Below are positions 25,534 to 32,654 of a stretch of DNA of 42,951 nt, piece by piece (within the stretch, counting starts at the first letter, position 1; each line of letters starts with the position of its first letter). The notes beneath the pieces were generated by a model, which worked only from the letters and a program-made list of their open reading frames with translations, was not told where the DNA came from and made no database searches. A program made the position numbers and the translations under genes. Origin of the DNA: Aequorivita aurantiaca. GTDB lineage: Bacteria > Bacteroidota > Bacteroidia > Flavobacteriales > Flavobacteriaceae. The stretch spans positions 1-42,951 of the forward strand of contig NZ_JAUGQQ010000014.1 of the NCBI RefSeq assembly GCF_030410135.1. The letters are read 5' to 3'.

Positions 25534-26154
25534 ATGGAATTTTCTTCAAAACTACTTGAAAACGCAGTAAACGAAATGTCCCAACTTCCCGGAATAGGAA
25601 AGCGGACCGCCCTTCGTTTGGTGCTTCATTTATTAAAACAACCCGAGCAACAATCACAAAAATTGGCTTCCGCTTTATTGCAAATGCGCGAGAGCATAAA
25701 TTTTTGTTCAAATTGCCATAACATTAGTGATACCCAATTGTGCAAAATATGCGCCAATCCCCGCCGCGATGAAAAATTGGTTTGCGTGGTGGAAGATATT
25801 CGCGATGTAATGGCCATTGAAAATACTAGCCAATACCGTGGCCATTACCACGTTTTGGGAGGGAAAATTTCTCCAATGGACGGTGTGGGGCCGGGAGATT
25901 TGACTATCGTTTCTTTAGTCGAAAAAATAAAAATTGGAAATATCTCTGAACTTATTTTTGCGCTCAGCTCAACAATGGAAGGTGATACAACCAATTTCTA
26001 TATCTATAAACAGATTGAACCTTATAACATAACCACCACCACTATTGCCCGTGGAATTTCTGTGGGTGACGAATTGGAATATGCCGATGAGGTAACCTTG
26101 GGCAGAAGCATCCTTCACAGAATTCCTTTTGAATCATCCCTAAAAAGTCTGTAA
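25534..26154 (+). CDS. recR: Recombination protein RecR
   Basis: Cytosolic recombination mediator that with RecO (and RecF) loads RecA on gapped DNA. 206 residues from the ATG at 25534; the frame reaches a TTG at 25516, but that codon lies inside the promoter box. N-terminal helix-hairpin-helix ([14 protein letters not shown]), a four-cysteine zinc finger ([17 protein letters not shown]), then the Toprim domain ([30 protein letters not shown]). First gene of the long plus-strand run; only one base separates its stop from the next gene's TTG start. Confidence 0.96.
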   Translation: MEFSSKLLENAVNEMSQLPGIGKRTALRLVLHLLKQPEQQSQKLASALLQMRESINFCSNCHNISDTQLCKICANPRRDEKLVCVVEDIRDVMAIENTSQYRGHYHVLGGKISPMDGVGPGDLTIVSLVEKIKIGNISELIFALSSTMEGDTTNFYIYKQIEPYNITTTTIARGISVGDELEYADEVTLGRSILHRIPFESSLKSL

Positions 26155-26155
26155 T

Positions 26156-27277
26156 TTGAAGCTTTCCGTAATTATTCTTAATTATAATGTGCGCTATTTT
26201 TTGGAACAGTGTCTTCTTTCCGTAGAAAAAGCTGTTGCAAATTTTGATGCTGAAATTATTGTGATTGACAACGATTCAAAGGATGATAGTTGTGCAATGG
26301 TGAAAGAGTTTTTCCCAAATGTGGTGTTGATTGAAAACCGCGCAAACGTAGGTTTCAGCAAGGCTAATAATCAAGCTGTGGCAGTGGCAAAAGGGGAATA
26401 TGTCTGTATTCTAAATCCGGACACCGCCGTTCCCGAAGATGTATTTTCTAAAGCATTTGAATATTACGAAAGTGTAGAAAATATTGGGGCCTTGGGTGTT
26501 TATTTGATGGATGGAACAGGAAAATTTCTTCCTGAAAGTAAGCGCAATTTACCCACCCCAAAAGTTTCATTTTTGAAGCTTACGGGGTTTACACAGAAAT
26601 ATTATGCCACCCATCTTCCGGAAAATTTGAATGGGAAGGTGGAGGTTTTGGTGGGCGCCTTTATGCTTTTAAAAAGGAGTATTTACAATGAAGTCGGTGG
26701 TTTTGATGAGGATTATTTTATGTATGGCGAAGACATCGATCTGTCGTATAAAATTTCGCAGGCAGGCTATGAAAACCATTATTACGGCGAAACAACAGTG
26801 CTTCATTATAAAGGTGAAAGTACTGTAAAAGACGAAGCATATTTTGAGCGTTTTTACGGCGCAATGCAAATTTTCTACGGAAAGCATTTCAATAAAAATC
26901 TCCTATTGGAAAGTTCTGTTTCGGCAGGAGTGGCCCTGGCGAAAAAGGCAAAAAAGATTGCTTCCGAAAAAAAACCAAAAGCCGATTTGAAGCTACACCG
27001 AAATTACTTTTTCACCGAAAACATCGAGCTGCTCGAAACACTGTCAGAAACTACAGCGACAGTTTTCCAAATGGTTTCAAAAAACATGCATCCCCAAGTT
27101 TTGCTGGAAAACAGTCTGCTGGTCTTTGACGCGGAATATATTTCCTATAAAGAAATTTTCAAACTTATGAAACAATTGAAGGGCAAAGGCAATTTTTTTC
27201 GCATTCGGCCGGTCGGCTGCAATTTCATTGTGGGTAGCGACCAGAGTGACGAAAAGGGCGGGGTGGTTGTTTTTTAA
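26156..27277 (+). CDS. Family 2 glycosyltransferase with TTG start
   Basis: 373 residues. N-terminal GT-A fold: KLSVIILNYNVRYFLEQ, IIVIDNDSKDDS, NVGFSKANNQ and ILNPDTAVPED (the donor/metal-binding acidic motif), then GGFDEDYFMYGEDIDLSYK. This is the rhamnosyltransferase-like type that builds surface polysaccharides from nucleotide sugars. The only possible start that keeps the beta1 strand is TTG at 26156, directly after the recR stop. Beyond about residue 270 is a basic helix and an unfamiliar C-terminal domain of about 100 residues (VSKNMHPQVLLENSLLVFD to GGVVVF), without predicted membrane segments. Acceptor sugar unknown. Confidence 0.9.
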   Translation: MKLSVIILNYNVRYFLEQCLLSVEKAVANFDAEIIVIDNDSKDDSCAMVKEFFPNVVLIENRANVGFSKANNQAVAVAKGEYVCILNPDTAVPEDVFSKAFEYYESVENIGALGVYLMDGTGKFLPESKRNLPTPKVSFLKLTGFTQKYYATHLPENLNGKVEVLVGAFMLLKRSIYNEVGGFDEDYFMYGEDIDLSYKISQAGYENHYYGETTVLHYKGESTVKDEAYFERFYGAMQIFYGKHFNKNLLLESSVSAGVALAKKAKKIASEKKPKADLKLHRNYFFTENIELLETLSETTATVFQMVSKNMHPQVLLENSLLVFDAEYISYKEIFKLMKQLKGKGNFFRIRPVGCNFIVGSDQSDEKGGVVVF

Positions 27278-27310
27278 GAAATATGAAACCCGAAACGAAC
27301 AAATTTTAAC

Positions 27311-27318
27311 TAATTTTG
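27311..27318 (+). promoter_or_regulatory. -7 box (TAATTTTG) for the E2 gene
   Basis: TAnnTTTG match 98 bp before the ATG at 27417, giving a leader of about 90 nt that contains the 7-8-nt word array at 27376-27408. No clear -33 box at normal spacing. Confidence 0.5.
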
Positions 27319-27375
27319 CAGGGTTTAAAATCGGCTTCTTTTATGGAAGCTATAGAAAAAAAAAGGAAATATTTT

Positions 27376-27408
27376 AAATCGTAAATCGACATTCGTCAAT
27401 CGTACATC
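27376..27408 (+). repeat. Array of 7-8-nt words (AAATCGT type) in the E2 leader
   Basis: Four and a half consecutive degenerate words, AAATCGT, AAATCGAC, ATTCGTC, AATCGTAC, ATC, end 8 bp before the ATG. The same 11-base core, AAATCGTAAAT, occurs in the rimO leader at 35813. No pairing potential, so probably unstructured RNA. Confidence 0.6.
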
Positions 27409-27416
27409 AAAAAGTT

Positions 27417-28748
27417 ATGGCAAGATTTGAATTGAAACTACCCAAAATGGGCGAAAGCGTTGCAGAGGCAACACTAACCAACTGGCTAAAGGAAGTGGGC
27501 GACACCATTGATGCCGATGAGGCGGTACTGGAAATTGCCACCGATAAAGTGGATAGCGAAGTGCCAAGCGAGGTTGATGGGGTTTTGGTCGAAAAACTTT
27601 TTAATGTTGACGATGTTGTGCAAGTAGGTCAAACGATTGCCATTATAGAAACCGAAGGAAAGGAGAATGCCCAATCCGAAACTGCCAAGGAATTATCAGT
27701 TCCCGAAAGTGTTCCGCAAGTTGAAAAACAGATACAATCCGCCACCGAGATAACGCAACCAATTGAGAATACCGAAGGGCGTTTCTATTCGCCTTTGGTT
27801 AAGAATATTGCTTCCCAAGAAGGTATTTCGCAAGAAGAATTGGATAAAATTTCCGGAACCGGAAAGGATGGTCGCGTAACCAAAAACGATATTTTGGCGT
27901 ATGTTGAAAATCGTTCTTCCGCAAAAGCACAGCCACAACAGACTGAGTCACAAACAGCCGTTGCCGCGAAAAATAAAGATACAGCGAAAGCGCAAACTGC
28001 TGAAACTGCGAAACCAAAGGCATCGATTGCAGTAAGCGGGGAAGATGAAATTATTGAAATGACGCGTATGGGCAAACTCATTGCCCACCATATGGTTGAA
28101 AGCACACAAACTTCCGCACACGTGCAGTCATTTGTGGAATGTGATGTTACCAACGTCTGGAACTGGAGAAATAAAGTAAAAAACGCTTTTGCAAAACGCG
28201 AAAACGAAAATCTCACATTCACGCCAATATTTATGGAAGCCGTGGCGAAAGCGCTGAAAGATTTCCCAATGATGAATATTGCCGTAGATGGAAATAATAT
28301 CATTAAGAGAAAAAACATAAACTTAGGAATGGCAGCCGCACTTCCCGATGGAAATTTAATTGTTCCGGTAATCAAAAACGCGGATCGATTGAATCTCGTT
28401 GGAATGAGCAAAGCTGTGAACGATCTTGCTAGTCGCGCCAGAGAAAATAAATTGAAGCCAGACGAAATTCAAGGCGGAACTTACACGGTTACCAATGTGG
28501 GAACGTTCGGAAGCATTATGGGAACCCCCATTATCAATCAGCCGCAAGTGGGTATTTTGGCCCTGGGCGCCATTCGTAAAGTGCCTGCGGTTATTGAAAC
28601 TCCTGAAGGCGATTTTATTGGTATCCGTCACAAAATGTTCCTTTCCCACAGTTATGACCACCGGGTTGTGAATGGGGCATTGGGTGGACAATTCGTGAAA
28701 CGGGTTGCCGATTATTTGGAAGCTTGGGACGTTAACAGGGAAATTTAA
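27417..28748 (+). CDS. 2-oxoacid dehydrogenase E2 (dihydrolipoamide acyltransferase)
   Basis: 443-residue core subunit of a 2-oxoacid dehydrogenase complex, transferring the acyl group from lipoate to CoA. Lipoyl domain at 1-80 with lipoyl Lys44 in EIATDKVDSEV; peripheral-subunit-binding domain at about 124-165 (PLVKNIASQEGISQEELDKI...GKDGRVTKNDI); Ala/Gln/Lys-rich linker; catalytic domain from about 205 with the active-site His415 in SYDHRVVNG. The last motif has Asn where many E2s have Asp; Asn occurs there in active E2s too. Domain style fits the branched-chain type, but no E1 or E3 gene is adjacent, so acetyl, succinyl or branched-chain specificity is open. A terminator follows at 28771. 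Confidence 0.93.
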   Translation: MARFELKLPKMGESVAEATLTNWLKEVGDTIDADEAVLEIATDKVDSEVPSEVDGVLVEKLFNVDDVVQVGQTIAIIETEGKENAQSETAKELSVPESVPQVEKQIQSATEITQPIENTEGRFYSPLVKNIASQEGISQEELDKISGTGKDGRVTKNDILAYVENRSSAKAQPQQTESQTAVAAKNKDTAKAQTAETAKPKASIAVSGEDEIIEMTRMGKLIAHHMVESTQTSAHVQSFVECDVTNVWNWRNKVKNAFAKRENENLTFTPIFMEAVAKALKDFPMMNIAVDGNNIIKRKNINLGMAAALPDGNLIVPVIKNADRLNLVGMSKAVNDLASRARENKLKPDEIQGGTYTVTNVGTFGSIMGTPIINQPQVGILALGAIRKVPAVIETPEGDFIGIRHKMFLSHSYDHRVVNGALGGQFVKRVADYLEAWDVNREI

Positions 28749-28770
28749 TTTCAGAAATAATTGAATTTTT

Positions 28771-28801
28771 AAAGGGGATTTTGAACTCAAAATCCCCTTT
28801 T
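28771..28801 (+). terminator. Terminator of the E2 gene
   Basis: 12-bp perfect stem (28771-28782 with 28789-28800), 6-nt loop, then T-rich sequence; 22 bp after the stop. Confidence 0.88.
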
Positions 28802-28827
28802 CTTATTTATAAAACTTCAATAAAAGG

Positions 28828-28835
28828 TATCTTTG
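28828..28835 (+). promoter_or_regulatory. -7 box (TATCTTTG) for the exonuclease gene
   Basis: Exact TAnnTTTG match 17 bp before the ATG at 28853. It lies inside the longer open frame from 28781 and so supports 28853 as the start. Confidence 0.65.
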
Positions 28836-28852
28836 CCCAACAAAACAAAATA

Positions 28853-29626
28853 ATGGAACTTAACCTGAAAAAACCAATCTGTTTCTTTGACCTTGAAACC
28901 ACGGGAACCAATGTGGCTACGGACCGGATTGTTGAAATTGCAATATTGAAAATTTTCCCAAACGGAAATAAAGAAAGTCATACGTGGCGCGTAAACCCTG
29001 AAATGCCCATTCCCGCAGAATCTTCTGCAATTCATGGAATAATGGATGAAATGGTTGCAAATGAACCAACATTTAAAGAACTCGCACCCAAAGTTTACAA
29101 TTTAATAAAGGACAGTGATTTGGGTGGATTTAATTCCAATCGTTTCGATATTCCGCTTTTGGCAGAAGAATTGCTTCGTGCCGAAGTAGATTTTGATATG
29201 AAAAAGGCACTGTCGGTCGATGTGCAAACTATTTTTCACAAAATGGAAAAGCGCACGTTGGAAGCTGCTTATAAATTTTATTGCAATAAGGATTTAAAGG
29301 ATGCGCACAGTGCCGCCGCGGATACCAACGCAACCTACGAAGTGTTAAAAGCACAGCTGGATAAATATCCCGAGTTGGAAAACGATATAAATTATTTGGC
29401 CGATTTCAGCTCGCATCGGGACCATGCCGATTTTGCAGGTTTTATAAGTTATAATGAAGAAAGAATTGAGGTATTTTCATTTGGAAAATACAAAGGCAGT
29501 CTTGTTACAGAAATTATGGAGAAGGATTCCGGCTATTTCGGTTGGTTGCTGAATGCCGATTTTCCGTTGTACACCAAAAAAGTTTTGACCCGCATTCGTC
29601 TTCAAAAATTGAATACAAAATTTTAA
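28853..29626 (+). CDS. DEDDh 3'-5' exonuclease (DnaQ-like)
   Basis: 257 residues from the ATG at 28853. Exonuclease motifs of the DnaQ/RNase T class: Exo I FFDLETTG, Exo II GGFNSNRFDIPLL, and Exo III HSAAADTNATYEVL, giving the D-E-D-D residues with the DEDDh histidine. These enzymes trim or proofread DNA or RNA 3' ends with two metal ions. The C-terminal 70 residues, ending YFGWLLNADFPLYTKKVL, are a short extra domain shared by Bacteroidota relatives as far as I recall. There is no polymerase gene nearby; it may be a stand-alone proofreading or repair nuclease. The next gene starts 8 bp downstream. Confidence 0.92.
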   Translation: MELNLKKPICFFDLETTGTNVATDRIVEIAILKIFPNGNKESHTWRVNPEMPIPAESSAIHGIMDEMVANEPTFKELAPKVYNLIKDSDLGGFNSNRFDIPLLAEELLRAEVDFDMKKALSVDVQTIFHKMEKRTLEAAYKFYCNKDLKDAHSAAADTNATYEVLKAQLDKYPELENDINYLADFSSHRDHADFAGFISYNEERIEVFSFGKYKGSLVTEIMEKDSGYFGWLLNADFPLYTKKVLTRIRLQKLNTKF

Positions 29627-29634
29627 TCGGAAAG

Positions 29635-30246
29635 ATGAAGATAATCTGCATTGGCCGCAATTACGCTGACCATATAAAGGAACTGGACAACGCGAGACCT
29701 TCCGAACCCATTATTTTCTTAAAGCCCGACACGGCAATACTTCTGAAAAAACAGCCGTTTTTCATTCCCGAATTTTCGAATGACGTGCAACACGAAGTAG
29801 AACTTTTGGTGCGCATCAATAAAATCGGGAAACATATTGACCAAAAATTTGCACATAAATATTATGATGAAATTGGTTTGGGAATAGATTTCACAGCCAG
29901 GGATTTACAGTCAGAATTGAAACAAAAAGGGCTGCCTTGGGAAAAGGCAAAATCGTTCGATGGCGCTGCGGTCGTGGGAAATTTCTTAAAAAAAGAAATA
30001 TTTTCAGACATTAATAATATCGATTTCAGCTTAAAAAGAAACGGAAAAGTGGTTCAAAAAGGCAATTCTGTGCTGATGATGTGGAAAATTGATGCGTTAA
30101 TCGAATATATTTCAAAATATTTTACACTGAAAATCGGGGACATTATCTTTACGGGTACTCCCGCAGGCGTTGGTAGTGTTCAACCTAACGATGTTTTGAC
30201 GGGTTACATTGGAGAAACAGAAATGTTTTCCATAAAAGTAAAGTAG
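29635..30246 (+). CDS. Fumarylacetoacetate hydrolase family protein
   Basis: 203 residues from the ATG at 29635 (the open frame to 29542 overlaps the exonuclease and is not used). FAH-fold motifs: IICIGRNYADHIKEL, EPIIFLKPDTAIL, the metal glutamates in HEVELLV, a GIDFTARDLQ segment, WEKAKSFDGAAVVG and the family hallmark FTGTPAGVG. Members cleave or decarboxylate 1,3-dicarbonyl acids, and include acylpyruvases and oxaloacetate decarboxylases. The short form is most like acylpyruvate hydrolase/oxaloacetate decarboxylase. Followed after one base by the HPt gene, so they are surely co-transcribed. Confidence 0.92.
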   Translation: MKIICIGRNYADHIKELDNARPSEPIIFLKPDTAILLKKQPFFIPEFSNDVQHEVELLVRINKIGKHIDQKFAHKYYDEIGLGIDFTARDLQSELKQKGLPWEKAKSFDGAAVVGNFLKKEIFSDINNIDFSLKRNGKVVQKGNSVLMMWKIDALIEYISKYFTLKIGDIIFTGTPAGVGSVQPNDVLTGYIGETEMFSIKVK

Positions 30247-30247
30247 A

Positions 30248-30589
30248 ATGATAAAATCTTATGCAAAGGAAAATCTTGCCGAGATCGCCGATGGTGACCA
30301 AGAATTTCTTAAAATATTGGCCCAAACATTTTTGGAGGAAATCCCGCCCGATTTACTTTCAATGAAGGAAGCAATTGATAACGAAAATCGAGAATTGGCA
30401 TATCAATTTGCACATAAAATGAAACCCAATATTGAAATGTTCGGCATTGATGCCCTTAAAGATATTACGAGTATTGAAGCATGGTCCAAAACTTCCAAAA
30501 ATAAGGCTGCCGTGCTTCCACATCTTGAAAACGTACTAACAACATTGAACCATGTTTTTACTGAATTAAGGGAAGATTTCAAATTATAA
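30248..30589 (+). CDS. Stand-alone histidine phosphotransfer (HPt) protein
   Basis: 113 residues, all helical, with the HPt motif FAHKMKPNIEMFGI; His56 is the probable phosphoacceptor, followed by Lys57 and the downstream glycine. It would shuttle phosphate between response-regulator receiver domains in a phosphorelay. No histidine kinase or regulator is encoded in this window, so its partners are elsewhere. It is packed between the FAH-family gene (1-bp gap) and cinA (1-bp gap), so it is expressed with housekeeping genes rather than with a signalling operon. Confidence 0.88.
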   Translation: MIKSYAKENLAEIADGDQEFLKILAQTFLEEIPPDLLSMKEAIDNENRELAYQFAHKMKPNIEMFGIDALKDITSIEAWSKTSKNKAAVLPHLENVLTTLNHVFTELREDFKL

Positions 30590-30590
30590 C

Positions 30591-31838
30591 ATGCTTGCAG
30601 AAATTATTACCATAGGCGATGAGATTCTCATAGGTCAAATTGTTGATACCAATTCTGCCTACATCTCAAAAGAACTTAATAGAATAGGGGTGAAAGTTTA
30701 CCAAATCACTTCAATTCAGGATGATCGCAACCATATTCTCCGAGCCTTGGAGGAGGCGAAAAAAATTTCAAATCTCGTTATTATTACAGGGGGATTAGGA
30801 CCTACCAAAGACGATATTACCAAACAAACCCTTTGCGATTTTTTTAATGATCATTTGGTTGAGAATAAAGATGTTCTTGAAAATATAAATCAGCTTTTCC
30901 TGAACTACCAATTCAACAAGCCATCTCCGGCGAATTATCAACAAGCCATGGTGCCTTCAAAGGCAATTGCTTTAATGAATATGCACGGAACGGCCCCCGG
31001 ATTGTGGATGGATATCGGTAGTACCGTGTTTATTTCACTGCCCGGCGTTCCTTACGAAATGAAGCACTTGTTACAGGATGAGGTTTTGCCGAGGATAACT
31101 AAAAGATTTAGCCGACCCTTTATTTACCATAAAACGCTTTTGACTTACGGACTTGGAGAAAGTGTCATTGCGGAAAAAATTGCGGATTGGGAGGATAAGC
31201 TGCCAACTCATTTAAAATTGGCCTATCTCCCCTCTCTGGGAAAGGTGCGATTGAGGCTTTCTTCAACTGGAAATGATGAGCAGCTGCTTCAAGAGGAAGT
31301 GAACCAACAAATGGAAGACTTGCACCAATTGCTAAAGGAAATTGCCATCGGCTTTGAGGATGAAACTACTATAGTGGAGAAAATAGGTCAAATATTATTC
31401 GCAAAAGGACAGAGTTATAGTGTGGCCGAGAGCTGTACTGGCGGTAGAATCGCTTCAGAAATAACGCAATATCCGGGCGCATCCACATCTTTTATGGGTG
31501 GTATAGTGCCCTATGACACTAAATTGAAAACAAAAATTTTAGGAGTTTCAAAAGAAACTATTGATGCCCATAATGTGGTTAGCATACCTGTGGCAGAAGA
31601 AATGGCCCAGAGGTGCCGATTACTGTTTAATTCTGAATATTCAATTGCCACCACTGGCATCGCGGGTCCAACTAAGGGAGATGGGAACGAGGAGGTAGGT
31701 ACTGTCTGTATTGCCGTTGCTACGCCGGAAGGAATTATTTCAGAAAAATTCAATTTTGGAAGAGATCGATATCGTGTTATTGAAAAGACAGCAAACAAGG
31801 CTTTTGAAATGCTCCTAAAAGAAATTTTAAAAAACTAA
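30591..31838 (+). CDS. cinA: CinA family nicotinamide-nucleotide amidohydrolase
   Basis: 415 residues, full-length two-domain CinA. The N-terminal molybdopterin-binding-like domain (about 1-170: AEIITIGDEILIGQIVDTN, ITGGLGPTKDDIT) is the COG1058 ADP-ribose pyrophosphatase type, and the C-terminal domain (about 250-415: SYSVAESCTGGRIASEITQ, FMGGIVPYDTKLK, SIATTGIAGPTKGDGNEEVGTV) is the NMN deamidase. Together they salvage pyridine nucleotides; the old competence link is not general. Last gene before the ribosomal-protein promoter at 31872. Confidence 0.94.
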   Translation: MLAEIITIGDEILIGQIVDTNSAYISKELNRIGVKVYQITSIQDDRNHILRALEEAKKISNLVIITGGLGPTKDDITKQTLCDFFNDHLVENKDVLENINQLFLNYQFNKPSPANYQQAMVPSKAIALMNMHGTAPGLWMDIGSTVFISLPGVPYEMKHLLQDEVLPRITKRFSRPFIYHKTLLTYGLGESVIAEKIADWEDKLPTHLKLAYLPSLGKVRLRLSSTGNDEQLLQEEVNQQMEDLHQLLKEIAIGFEDETTIVEKIGQILFAKGQSYSVAESCTGGRIASEITQYPGASTSFMGGIVPYDTKLKTKILGVSKETIDAHNVVSIPVAEEMAQRCRLLFNSEYSIATTGIAGPTKGDGNEEVGTVCIAVATPEGIISEKFNFGRDRYRVIEKTANKAFEMLLKEILKN

Positions 31839-31843
31839 TTTCC

Positions 31844-31879
31844 TTTTGTTGTACATCAAAATATTATTACTTAAATTTG
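31844..31879 (+). promoter_or_regulatory. Promoter of the rpmB operon
   Basis: TTTTGTTG at 31844-31851 and TAAATTTG at 31872-31879, separated by 20 bp, closely match the Bacteroidota -33/-7 consensus. The ATG is 35 bp downstream. Confidence 0.7.
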
Positions 31880-31913
31880 CACCCTGTTTTAAAATAACTA
31901 ATAAAGTTAAGAA

Positions 31914-32153
31914 ATGTCAAGAGTTTGTGAACTTACCGGAAAGAAGGCGATGGTTGGGAACAACGTGTCGCACGCGATGAACAAAACCAAACGTAAGTTT
32001 GATGTAAATTTGCTTAAGAAGCGCTTTTACATTCCTGAGGAAGACAAGTGGGTTACCCTTCGTGTTTCTGCTTCGGCGATAAAAAACATCAATAAAAAAG
32101 GTATTTCTGCGGTTATGAAAGAGGCCCGCGAAAAAGGCTTTTTAACAAAATAA
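31914..32153 (+). CDS. rpmB: Large ribosomal subunit protein bL28
   Basis: 79 residues, normal size. Signature MSRVCELTGKKAMVGNNVSHA at the N-terminus, KRKFDVNLLKKRFYIPEE and the C-terminal KNINKKGISAVMKEA. Structural protein of the 50S subunit. First gene of rpmB-rpmG-DUF4295-ftsY, an order I know as common in Bacteroidota, with a well-formed promoter at 31844-31879. Confidence 0.97.
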   Translation: MSRVCELTGKKAMVGNNVSHAMNKTKRKFDVNLLKKRFYIPEEDKWVTLRVSASAIKNINKKGISAVMKEAREKGFLTK

Positions 32154-32180
32154 CTGCAATAATCAATAAAGTCTGTTACA

Positions 32181-32363
32181 ATGGCTAAAAAAGGAAATAG
32201 AGTACAAGTAATTTTGGAGTGCACGGAGCACAAGGAGTCAGGAAAACCAGGTACTTCCCGATACATCACGACCAAAAATAAAAAGAACACCCCCGATAGA
32301 ATGGAGTTGAAAAAATTCAACCCAATCTTGAAAAAAATGACCGTTCATAAAGAGATTAAATAA
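32181..32363 (+). CDS. rpmG: Large ribosomal subunit protein bL33
   Basis: 60 residues. [18 protein letters not shown], then [25 protein letters not shown] and a Lys-rich tail. It has a single cysteine, so it is the zinc-free (C-minus) type. Structural protein of the 50S subunit. 27 bp after rpmB and 8 bp before the DUF4295 gene. Confidence 0.97.
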   Translation: MAKKGNRVQVILECTEHKESGKPGTSRYITTKNKKNTPDRMELKKFNPILKKMTVHKEIK

Positions 32364-32371
32364 TATAAGTC

Positions 32372-32524
32372 ATGGCAAAGAAATCAGTAGCATCGTTACA
32401 AACAGGCTCAAAGCGTTTAACCAAAGCAATAAAAATGGTTAAGTCTCCTAAAACAGGAGCCTATACATTCACCGAGTCCATTATGGCTCCAGAATTGGTA
32501 AGTGACTGGTTGAACAAAAAATAA
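32372..32524 (+). CDS. DUF4295 small basic protein
   Basis: 50 residues: MAKKSVASLQTGSKRLTKAI, then KMVKSPKTGAYTFTE and a C-terminal MAPELVSDWLNKK. This small basic family is encoded after rpmB and rpmG in Bacteroidota; the size, charge and position suggest a ribosome-associated protein, although that is inference. It is easily missed because of its length. Start is the ATG 8 bp after rpmG; a terminator follows at 32544. Confidence 0.9.
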   Translation: MAKKSVASLQTGSKRLTKAIKMVKSPKTGAYTFTESIMAPELVSDWLNKK

Positions 32525-32543
32525 CCAGCCTATAATATTTAGA

Positions 32544-32573
32544 AAAAGCCACTTTTTTGCGAAGGTGGCTTTT
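32544..32573 (+). terminator. Terminator after the DUF4295 gene
   Basis: 9-bp stem, AAAAGCCAC (32544-32552) with GTGGCTTTT (32565-32573), and a 12-nt loop; 19 bp after the stop. The U-run is short, so read-through into ftsY is possible. Confidence 0.75.
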
Positions 32574-32587
32574 CGTATTTTTAAGAA

Positions 32588-32646
32588 AAATTCCAAACTA
32601 CAATTTCCAAATTCCTAAACCTGGACGTGGAACTTGAAACCTGAAA
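32588..32646 (+). repeat. Array of 7-nt words (AAATTCC type) in the ftsY leader
   Basis: Consecutive degenerate words of 6-8 nt: AAATTCC, AAACTAC, AATTTCC, AAATTCCT, AAACCTGG, ACGTGG, AACTTG, AAACCTG. They fill almost all of the gap between the terminator at 32573 and the ftsY ATG at 32655, leaving 8 bp. No promoter box is visible in the gap. Confidence 0.6.
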
Positions 32647-32654
32647 GTTTTAAA

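Noticed and set aside
27285-27326. Possible hairpin AAACCC...GGGTTT before the E2 gene
   Set aside because: Six-bp arms with a loop of about 30 nt are too weak, and the region already contains a promoter box.
28650-28670. E2 active-site motif reads HRVVNG, with Asn where Asp is usual
   Set aside because: Asn at this position is known in active E2 acyltransferases, so it is not evidence of a dead enzyme.
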